Source: Kofleriaceae bacterium (GTDB lineage: Bacteria > Myxococcota_A > Polyangia > Haliangiales > Haliangiaceae). Taken from it: a DNA stretch of 44,802 nucleotides. A program made the position numbers and the translations under genes. Below, piece after piece: positions 7,300 to 14,567 of this stretch. Numbering within the stretch: position 1 is the stretch's first letter; every line of letters begins with the position of its first letter. The DNA lies in NCBI GenBank assembly GCA_013368795.1, contig JABFXX010000076.1, positions 1-44,802 of the forward strand, given 5' to 3'. Below the pieces are notes generated by a model, which had not been told where the DNA came from, searched no databases, and saw nothing but the letters and a program-made list of their open reading frames with translations.

Positions 7300-9045
7300 C
7301 TACGACTTGCGAGGGCGCGGCAGGCCGTATGCGTCGAGCCGGGACAGCAGCGTATTGCGGGAGATTCCCAGCGCGCGCGCCGCGCGGGTCTGGTTGCCGC
7401 CGTACTCGTTGAGCGCGTCGAGGATCCGCTTCCGCTCGAGCTCGGCGACCGCGTTCGCGAGCGTCTGGGGATCCGGCGTCATCCGCGGGACCTCGAAGTC
7501 GGTCAGCGTCACGCGCGGGGTGGGCCGCGTGCCGCCGACGAGCTCCGCCCGCGATGCCTCGTTCTCGAGGGCGAGATGGGCGACGCGAACCGACCCGCCC
7601 GAGGACAGGAGCACCGCGCGCTCGATCGTGTTGCGGAGCTCGCGAATGTTGCCCGGCCACGGATGTTGCTCGAGTGCGTCGATGACGTCGGCGCCCATGA
7701 CGAGCTGCGACGCCGGTCGCGACCTGCGCGCGAACGCCTTCGCGAGGCCGGCGATCTCCGATCGGCGCTCGCGCAGCGGTGGGATCGAGAGCGTGACGCC
7801 GTTGATGCGGTAATAGAGATCGCGGCGGAACCGACCGGCCGCGACCTCGTCGGCGAGCACGCGGTTCGTCGCGCAGACGAAGCGGACGTCGAGCGTCTTG
7901 CCGACCGTCGCGCCGACGCGGCGGACCTCGCGCTCCTCGAGCACGCGCAACAGCTTCGACTGCACCGAGAGCGGCAGCTCGCCGATCTCGTCGAGGAACA
8001 CCGTGCCGCCGTTGCCGGCCTCGAACAGGCCGGGGCGCGCCGTGATCGCGCCGGTGAACGCACCGCGCTCGTGGCCGAACAGCTCGCTCTCGATCAGCGA
8101 CTCGACGACCGATGCGCAGTTGAGCTTCACGAACGGCTTGCCCGCGCGCGCCGACAGCCGGTGGATCATCTCGGCGCACAGCTCCTTGCCGACGCCGGTC
8201 TCGCCGGTGATGAGCACCGAGACATCGCCGTGTGCGATCTGCGCGATCAGCGTCCGCACGTGGTCCATCTCGGTCGGCGGCGCGTGCGGTGGGCGCGACA
8301 GTCGCTCCCACGCGTGCGCGGAGAGCTGCGCCGCGGTCACGCCGTCCTGCGGGTAGCGCGCGATGCCGACCTTCACGCTCAGGCCTGTCTGCGCGAGCAG
8401 CTGGGTCATGCGCGCGACTGCCGCCGACGTCTGATCGGCGGACGTGTCGAGCAGCAGCAGCTGGAAGCCGTTCGGCCCGTCGGTGCTGATCGCGTCGGAT
8501 GTGCGGAGCGCCGAGCGAAGGACGTCGCCGACCTCGGGCGCGCGGCCTTCGCGGACCTCGACGCGCACGAACGAGAACGGCGACCGGCTGCGCGCCGAGC
8601 GTGCGCACTCCATCTCGAACATCCGCGCGAACGACTCGGGCGAGTGATCGGGCACGCCGTCGTCGAGAGGATCGTCGAGGATGATCGACGACGAGTGGAT
8701 GAGCACCGCGCAGCGCCCGATCTGCACGGCCTCGCCGACCGCGAGAGGAACCGGCACGTGCGGCTCGAGGTCCGCGCCCCGGACTCTCGTTCCGTTGCGG
8801 CTGCCGGCATCCGCGATCTCGAGCGGCGACATGCGGAGCTTCGCGTGCTGGCGCGAGACCGATGCATGCGGGATCACGATGTCACAGGACGCGTCGCGGC
8901 CGATCGTCACGTCGCCGACGTCCGGCAGCGCCTTCGTCGTGACGACGCCGTCGATGCTGATCATCGCGCACAAGCGGGGCGACTCGGCGGCTACCACCGC
9001 GGTATCCGTGTCGACGTCGTCGTAATCGTCAGAGTGGCTAGCCAC
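7300..9045 (-). CDS. FHA-domain sigma-54-dependent transcriptional activator
   Basis: A 581-residue enhancer-binding protein. Residues about 43-118 form an FHA domain with the phosphothreonine-binding signatures GR (49-50), SRQH (64-67) and NGT (84-86). Residues 135-245 look like a degenerate GGDEF-type nucleotidyl cyclase domain (GFQLLLLDTS, VKVGIARYPQDG) without a GGDEF catalytic motif. The AAA+ domain has Walker A GETGVGKE (281-288), GAFTGA (328-333) and Walker B GTVFLDE (347-353). The last about 40 residues are a Fis helix-turn-helix (NQTRAARALGISRNTLL). GTG 9045 is preceded by AAGGGA at 7 bases. FHA domains bind phosphothreonine, so one of the nearby Ser/Thr kinases could control it; this kinase link is inference. 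An inverted repeat lies just upstream (9062-9077). Confidence 0.95.
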   Translation of the reverse strand: MASHSDDYDDVDTDTAVVAAESPRLCAMISIDGVVTTKALPDVGDVTIGRDASCDIVIPHASVSRQHAKLRMSPLEIADAGSRNGTRVRGADLEPHVPVPLAVGEAVQIGRCAVLIHSSSIILDDPLDDGVPDHSPESFARMFEMECARSARSRSPFSFVRVEVREGRAPEVGDVLRSALRTSDAISTDGPNGFQLLLLDTSADQTSAAVARMTQLLAQTGLSVKVGIARYPQDGVTAAQLSAHAWERLSRPPHAPPTEMDHVRTLIAQIAHGDVSVLITGETGVGKELCAEMIHRLSARAGKPFVKLNCASVVESLIESELFGHERGAFTGAITARPGLFEAGNGGTVFLDEIGELPLSVQSKLLRVLEEREVRRVGATVGKTLDVRFVCATNRVLADEVAAGRFRRDLYYRINGVTLSIPPLRERRSEIAGLAKAFARRSRPASQLVMGADVIDALEQHPWPGNIRELRNTIERAVLLSSGGSVRVAHLALENEASRAELVGGTRPTPRVTLTDFEVPRMTPDPQTLANAVAELERKRILDALNEYGGNQTRAARALGISRNTLLSRLDAYGLPRPRKS

Positions 9046-9061
9046 CAGACAGTCCCTTGTT

Positions 9062-9077
9062 CATCTTAAACGAGATG
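9062..9077 (-). promoter_or_regulatory. Inverted repeat upstream of the FHA/sigma-54 activator gene
   Basis: CATCT-TAAACG-AGATG, 5-bp arms spaced by 6, centred about 25 bases before GTG 9045. Further GATG/CATC pairs lie at 9101-9110. The spacing suits a repressor or autoregulatory operator overlapping the promoter or leader. There is no direct proof; chance is possible. Confidence 0.28.
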
Positions 9078-9174
9078 TCGCCGTGCAAGACCGATGTTTA
9101 GATGGTCATCCAGCGCGCAGAAACTACGAGTAAGTTGTAGACGCCGCAACCACCTCCCGACGCGCACCAACTAT

Positions 9175-9188
9175 CTGGTACCCACCAG
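9175..9188 (+). promoter_or_regulatory. Inverted repeat directly before the alpha/beta hydrolase start
   Basis: CTGGT-ACCC-ACCAG lies 5 bases upstream of ATG 9194. The hydrolase has no visible Shine-Dalgarno sequence, and this palindrome occupies the place where one would be. It could be an operator at a near-leaderless promoter or an mRNA hairpin. Assignment is tentative. Confidence 0.28.
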
Positions 9189-9193
9189 TGTAG

Positions 9194-9909
9194 ATGACCG
9201 CGGTACTCGCGATTCATAGCGGCGGGTTCTCGTCGAGACAGTGGCGCAAGCTCGCTGCGAGCCTCGCGTCCTGTCGTGTGCACACGCCAGACCTCATCGG
9301 CTACGGCGCAAGGCCGTGGCCCGGGGGAGAGCCGTTTCACTTCCGCCAGGACGTCGAGATGCTCGCGTCCTTGCTCGACGAGCCAGCGCATGTCGTCGGG
9401 CATTCGTATGGCGGCTTGCTCGCGCTCCAGCTCGCGCTCGCGAGACCCGACCTCGTTCGCTCGCTCGCGCTCTACGAGCCGGTCGCGTTCGGCATCCTCG
9501 ACGAGTCGAGCGACCAGGCCGCGCGCGATGAAGTCGCGGGATTTCGCCCATATCGCTTCGATCCTGCCGCGCCCGACGAGGACTGGCTCAGGGGCTTCAT
9601 CGAGTGGTGGCAAGGCGCGGGAGCGTGGGACCGCCTCGCGCCCGAGACCAAGGACGCGTTCCGCGCCGTCGGCTGGAAGCTCTCCGAGGAGGTCGCGTCG
9701 CTCGTCGCCGACCGAACCGATCGCGCGACGTACGCGACGATCACCGCGCCGACGCTCGTGCTCGGCGGTGGCCGATCGCCCGCGGCGGAGCAGGCGGTGG
9801 TTCGCAAGCTCGCAGCGGCGCTCCCGAACGCGACGCTGCGCGTGTTCCCCGAGCTGGGACACATGGCACCGATCACCCACGCGGCCGAGATCAACGCCGC
9901 GATCGTCGA

Positions 9910-9928
<19 letters not shown>
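9194..9928 (+). CDS. Alpha/beta hydrolase
   Basis: A 244-residue alpha/beta-hydrolase-fold protein, complete for the family and without a signal peptide, so cytosolic. The nucleophile elbow GHSYGG places the catalytic Ser at residue 71. The oxyanion-hole strand is VLAIHSGGFSSRQW near the start. The catalytic His is in ELGHMAP (about 226). At the usual acid position (APTLVLGGGRSPA) the common Asp is replaced by Ser-Pro, a variant seen in a subgroup of these hydrolases where the acid comes from elsewhere. The substrate cannot be deduced; esters or C-C bond substrates are possible. It is divergent from the FHA activator gene (148-base gap) and its 3' end overlaps the convergent kinase gene by 19 bases. 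Confidence 0.9.
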
Positions 9929-10965
<1,037 letters not shown>

Positions 10966-11535
10966 CTAGGCATCGTCTCCGGCGGCATCGGCATCGAGCT
11001 CGCGCGACAGCCACGCGCGCGCCAGCCGCCACTCGGCGTGCACCGTGCGCTCCGAGACGCCGAGCGCATCGGCGGTCTCCTCGACGGTGAGGCCGAGCAG
11101 GCAGCGGAGCTCGACGATCCGCGCCTGGCGCGCGCTCAGCTTCTCGAGCTTCTCGAGCGCGCGATCGACGGCGACGAGATCGACGCTCGTCTCGTCGGTG
11201 GCGACACCGGACAGCGTGACCTGCTGGCGATGCTCGCCTCCCCTCTTCTGCGACTGCCGCTTGCGCGCGCGGTCGACGAGGATCTGGCGCATCGCGAGCG
11301 CGGCGATCGCGTAGAAGTGCTTGCGGTCGCGCGCGTCGAGCGGTGCCGTGGTCAGACGGAGATACAGCTCGTGAACGAGGCCGCGCGGCTCGAGCGACGC
11401 GCCACCTCGGACGTGCGCCTTCGCGATCGCCTCGAGGTCGCGATAGACCGCGGGGAACAGGTCTTTCTTCGCCGCCGCATCCCCTTCGCGAACCCGGACC
11501 AGCAGCGCGGTGATCTGGGCGGCATCCTCGGCCAT
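10966..11535 (-). CDS. ECF-like RNA polymerase sigma factor (TIGR02999/Sig-70_X6 type)
   Basis: A sigma-70 family factor of 189 residues. Region 2 contains GLVHELYLRL and the conserved KHFYAIAALAMRQILVDRAR stretch, which is characteristic of the X6 group found in myxobacteria and planctomycetes. Region 4 contains ARQARIVELRCLLGLTVEET and the helix-turn-helix DALGVSERTVHAEWRLARAW. No anti-sigma factor gene adjoins; the kinase gene immediately downstream is the usual partner for this group. I prefer ATG 11535; TTG 11541 would add two residues. Neither has a clear Shine-Dalgarno sequence. It shares a 55-base divergent promoter region with the TolB-like kinase gene, containing three phased TATCG half-sites that may be autoregulatory. 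Confidence 0.92.
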   Translation of the reverse strand: MAEDAAQITALLVRVREGDAAAKKDLFPAVYRDLEAIAKAHVRGGASLEPRGLVHELYLRLTTAPLDARDRKHFYAIAALAMRQILVDRARKRQSQKRGGEHRQQVTLSGVATDETSVDLVAVDRALEKLEKLSARQARIVELRCLLGLTVEETADALGVSERTVHAEWRLARAWLSRELDADAAGDDA

Positions 11536-11545
11536 CCCCAATGTT

Positions 11546-11579
11546 GTCGCATATCGGGGACCTCGATAGTCGCGTATCG
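11546..11579. promoter_or_regulatory. Three phased TATCG half-sites in the sigma/kinase divergent promoter
   Basis: The 55-base region between the two starts holds an imperfect direct repeat GTCGCATATCG (11546-11556) and GTCGCGTATCG (11569-11579), 10 of 11 identical. An inverted CGATA (11564-11568) lies between them. The half-sites TATCG, CGATA and TATCG begin at 11552, 11564 and 11575, about one helical turn apart. This is the arrangement expected for cooperative regulator binding. The bound protein is unknown; no standard -35/-10 is obvious. Confidence 0.4.
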
Positions 11580-11590
11580 TTAGCGCCGTC

Positions 11591-14287
11591 GTGACGCCGA
11601 GGCAGGTGCTCCACTACCGGATCCTGGGTGAGCTGGGTCAGGGAGGAATGGGCCAGGTGTTCCGCGCGCGCGACGAGCGACTCGGCCGAGAGGTCGCGCT
11701 CAAGATGCTGCCCGCCGACATGGCCGCCGACGCTGACTTCCAGGCGCGGCTGCTCCGCGAAGCGCGCGCCGCGAGCGCACTCAATCATCCCGGCATCGTC
11801 ACGCTGCACGATCTCGAGACCGCCGACGGCGTGACGTTCCTCGTGATGGAGCTCGTCGAAGGCGAGCGCGTCTCCGATCTCGCGGTGAACGGCGTGCCGT
11901 GGGAGAAGGCGGTCGACCTCGTCGCCGATGTCGCCGACGCACTCGCCGCGGCGCACGCGCGAGGAATCCTCCATCGCGACATCAAGTCCGACAACGTGAT
12001 GGTGACGCCGAGTGGCCAGCCGAAGGTGCTCGACTTCGGGCTCGCGAAGCTGCGCGTCGACCTCGCAGCGGAGATCGCACCCGGCAGCGATCCGGAGGCG
12101 GGACCGACCGCGAACATGCGTCGCAAGCTGATGGCATCGACGCTGCCGCCCGGCACCGTCGTGCCGAACAATCCAAATCGTATGGTCGCGCTCGCCGCGA
12201 CGCTGCGCCCGCAGGCGACGCCCGGCGGCACCGCGATCACGCGCGCCGGTCAGATCCTCGGCACGCCGTCGTACATGGCGCCCGAGTGCTACGAGGGTAC
12301 GGCCGACGCGCGCACCGAGGTGTTCGCGCTCGGCGTCGTGCTGTACGAGCTCCTCGCGAGCAAGCGGCCGTTCGATCGCGAGAGCGAGCTCGCGACGATG
12401 TCGGCGATCCTGCTCGACGATCCAGCGCCGCCGTCGAAGGCCGCGCCGGACCGCGGCATCCCGGAGAAGGTCGACGCGATCGTCGCCAAGGCGCTCGCGA
12501 AGTCGCCCCACGACCGCTATGCCGACATGACGGCGTTCGCGTCGGCGCTGCGCGAGTCGCTGCGCGCGCCTGCTCCGCCGCCGGCGCCGCCGAAGCTGCC
12601 GCGCGTGTGGCCGTGGCTCGCCGCGGGCGGTGGTGCGCTCGCGCTCGCCGGCGGCTTCGTCTGGCTCGTGCTGCGCGACAGCAGCGATGGCCGCGCCGCC
12701 AAGCTCGCGCCGCCGACGATCGAGGTGACCGCGAGCCGGCGCCTCACGCTCGAGGAGGGCTGCGAGGAGTATCCGCACTTTCATCCCGACGGCAAACGCA
12801 TCGTGTTCGACGGCATCGCCAGCGGCGACTACGAGATCATGACGCTCGATCTCGACACGAACGCGCGCAAGCAGCTGACGTCGACGCCGGGCTGGGACTA
12901 CGCGAGCGCGCTCTCACCCGACGGCACGCAGGTCGCGTACGTGCACGAGGATGCCCTTGCCCGCACCCTGCGAGTCCTCCCTCTCGACGGGAGCACACCG
13001 CCGAAGGATCTCGGCGCGACCGTCGGCTACCCGGCGTGGACGCACGATGGTGCGCTCCTGCTCGGCGATGCCGCCGGGCGCATCCTGCGCCGCGATGTCG
13101 CGAGCGGGCGCGACACGGAGCTCGGCAAGTTGCCCGCCGGCGCTCGGCTCTATCACCTCGTCGAGGTCGAAGGCGCGGGCGTCGCGGTCTTGTGGTGGAC
13201 GTCGAGCGACGCCGACCAGACCGCGCTCGGCGAGCTCGATCTGGACGGCAAGCTGCGCATCGTCGAGGAGACCGCGACCGACTACGAGGGCGGCCTTGCA
13301 TCGGCGCATCACCGCCGCGGCTACTACGCGACGCGCAAGGGCGCGACCGAAGGCAACCAGCTGCTGTTCCGGCCGTGGGGCGACACGAAGGCGATTCCGG
13401 TGCCCGGCGGCGTGTCGCCTGGTGCGGGCATCGATGTCAGCCGCGACGGCACGCGCCTCGTGTTCTCGACGTGCCTCGAGCGCGAATACATCGCACGCAT
13501 CTCGCTCGGCCAGCCGCCGGTGGTCGTCTCGCGCGGCGCGTGGCAAGACACGAATCCGTACATTGTCGATTCGCACCGCCTGCTCGTGACGAGCAATCGG
13601 CTCGGCCAGCAGAACGGCTGGCTGATCGATCTCGATGGCAAGCAGGCGCCGCGCGCGGTGACGCCACCGGGCGCACTGGGCGCTACGCCATCACCCGACG
13701 GCAATCGGATCGTCTACGCGAGTCGAACCGGGCTCGCGGTCGTCGACCTCGATCCGTCGGGCACGGTGGGCGCGGCGCGCGTGCTGACCACAGACCCATC
13801 CGATGCCGCGCCGGCATTCGCGCGCGACAACGAGCACGTCGTGTTCGAGCGCACCGTGCGCGGAGTGACCTCCGTCTACTCGATCTCGGTGAGCGGCGGC
13901 GTCGCACGCGAGCTTGTGGTCGGCGCACAACCGGCACCCTCTCCCGTCGATGACACGATCGTGTTCGTCACGGCCGCCGATGCGTCGGGCGCGAGGCGCG
14001 TAATGAAGACGACACTCGCCGGCACTCCGGCGGTGCCGATTACCGGCGTCGAGCTCGCGACGTGGCAGCGACCTCGAATCTCGCCCGACGGCAAAGAGCT
14101 GATGCTCGTGCGCGGCTATCAGCAGGTCATCGCGGTCGCGCTCGACGGAAACACGCCCGCACGCGTCCTGTGGAACGCCGGCACCGGCAGCGTCGGCGCG
14201 GCCGCATGGACGCTCGACGGCGGCGTCATCGCGACCGTCGGAGGATACGAGGGCGATCTATGGCTCGCCGACGGCACGTTCCCGTAG
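11591..14287 (+). CDS. Transmembrane Ser/Thr protein kinase with extracytoplasmic TolB/WD40-like beta-propeller
   Basis: An 898-residue receptor-like kinase. The cytosolic kinase domain has GQGGMGQV (17-23), Lys38, HRDIKSDN (128-135) and DFG (148-150). The stretch from DFG to APE (230-232) is about 85 residues, far above the usual 20-35, because of a Pro/Thr/Asn-rich insert. A single transmembrane helix lies at about 341-361 after a Pro-rich linker. The outer part consists of repeated TolB-like blades with SPDG/HPDG and YAS signatures (FHPDGKRIVFDG, LSPDGTQVAYVH, PSPDGNRIVYAS, ISPDGKELMLV), a typical sensor or scaffold propeller. Start is GTG 11591 without an obvious Shine-Dalgarno. It is divergent from the sigma factor gene, hinting at joint regulation. 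The ligand is unknown. Confidence 0.94.
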   Translation: MTPRQVLHYRILGELGQGGMGQVFRARDERLGREVALKMLPADMAADADFQARLLREARAASALNHPGIVTLHDLETADGVTFLVMELVEGERVSDLAVNGVPWEKAVDLVADVADALAAAHARGILHRDIKSDNVMVTPSGQPKVLDFGLAKLRVDLAAEIAPGSDPEAGPTANMRRKLMASTLPPGTVVPNNPNRMVALAATLRPQATPGGTAITRAGQILGTPSYMAPECYEGTADARTEVFALGVVLYELLASKRPFDRESELATMSAILLDDPAPPSKAAPDRGIPEKVDAIVAKALAKSPHDRYADMTAFASALRESLRAPAPPPAPPKLPRVWPWLAAGGGALALAGGFVWLVLRDSSDGRAAKLAPPTIEVTASRRLTLEEGCEEYPHFHPDGKRIVFDGIASGDYEIMTLDLDTNARKQLTSTPGWDYASALSPDGTQVAYVHEDALARTLRVLPLDGSTPPKDLGATVGYPAWTHDGALLLGDAAGRILRRDVASGRDTELGKLPAGARLYHLVEVEGAGVAVLWWTSSDADQTALGELDLDGKLRIVEETATDYEGGLASAHHRRGYYATRKGATEGNQLLFRPWGDTKAIPVPGGVSPGAGIDVSRDGTRLVFSTCLEREYIARISLGQPPVVVSRGAWQDTNPYIVDSHRLLVTSNRLGQQNGWLIDLDGKQAPRAVTPPGALGATPSPDGNRIVYASRTGLAVVDLDPSGTVGAARVLTTDPSDAAPAFARDNEHVVFERTVRGVTSVYSISVSGGVARELVVGAQPAPSPVDDTIVFVTAADASGARRVMKTTLAGTPAVPITGVELATWQRPRISPDGKELMLVRGYQQVIAVALDGNTPARVLWNAGTGSVGAAAWTLDGGVIATVGGYEGDLWLADGTFP

Positions 14288-14320
14288 CCCCGGCGCTCAC
14301 CGTGCTTCCTGCCCACGAAA

Positions 14321-14341
14321 CCGGCCGGAGGGCCAGCTGGC
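14321..14341. repeat. Two adjacent perfect palindromes upstream of a sigma-54 promoter
   Basis: CCGGCCGG (14321-14328) and GCCAGCTGGC (14332-14341) are exact palindromes separated by 3 bases. The second overlaps the -24 element of the sigma-54 promoter at 14338. They could be a repressor or activator site acting on the downstream gene, or the remains of a factor-dependent 3' end of the kinase gene. No T-run follows. Confidence 0.35.
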
Positions 14342-14353
14342 ACCTGGCTTGCT
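14338..14353 (+). promoter_or_regulatory. Consensus sigma-54 (-24/-12) promoter
   Basis: TGGCAC-CTGGC-TTGCT matches the sigma-54 consensus TGGCAC-N5-TTGCW at every conserved position, with GG and GC separated by exactly 10 bases. Predicted transcription starts near 14364, about 6 bases before ATG 14370, so the mRNA would be almost leaderless. It reads toward the small acidic protein gene. The window encodes two sigma-54 activators, consistent with use of this promoter class. Confidence 0.68.
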
Positions 14354-14369
14354 GAAGGCTTGGGGCATC

Positions 14370-14567
14370 ATGTCTTACGAGCCCAACCATAAAGATAATG
14401 ACAACAAGTTCGACGACAGCGACGTCCTGATCGGCCGCGTGCACAGCGTAGCCAACGAGGACGACGAGGAGCGCAGCTACCTCGACGAGGAGGACATGTT
14501 CGACGAGGAAGACGACCTCGCCGACGAGGGCGATCTCGATTTCGAGCCGGACGACTCGCGCTACTAG
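14370..14567 (+). CDS. Small highly acidic protein (65 aa), function unknown
   Basis: A 65-residue protein with 17 Asp and 10 Glu against 5 Lys/Arg, so a net charge of about -22, concentrated after residue 29 in DE-rich blocks (DEEDMFDEEDD). The N-terminal third (MSYEPNHKDNDNKFDDSD) is polar, and the middle VLIGRVHSV is the only hydrophobic patch. There is no signal peptide. ATG 14370 is chosen because the in-frame TTG at 14349 lies inside the sigma-54 promoter; TGGGG sits 4 bases before the ATG. Possible roles are DNA mimicry, metal or calcium buffering, or chaperoning of basic proteins; none can be chosen from sequence. The stop codon is shared with the convergent gene (CTAG). Confidence 0.7.
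   Translation: MSYEPNHKDNDNKFDDSDVLIGRVHSVANEDDEERSYLDEEDMFDEEDDLADEGDLDFEPDDSRY

Noticed and set aside
6847..9069. 740-residue open frame on the plus strand opposite the FHA/sigma-54 activator
   Set aside because: It is antisense to a gene with intact FHA and AAA+ motifs and has low-complexity composition; no start signal or family motif.
14349..14369. TTG start for the small acidic protein
   Set aside because: It lies inside the -12 element of the sigma-54 promoter, so it would not be transcribed from that promoter; ATG 14370 is preferred.
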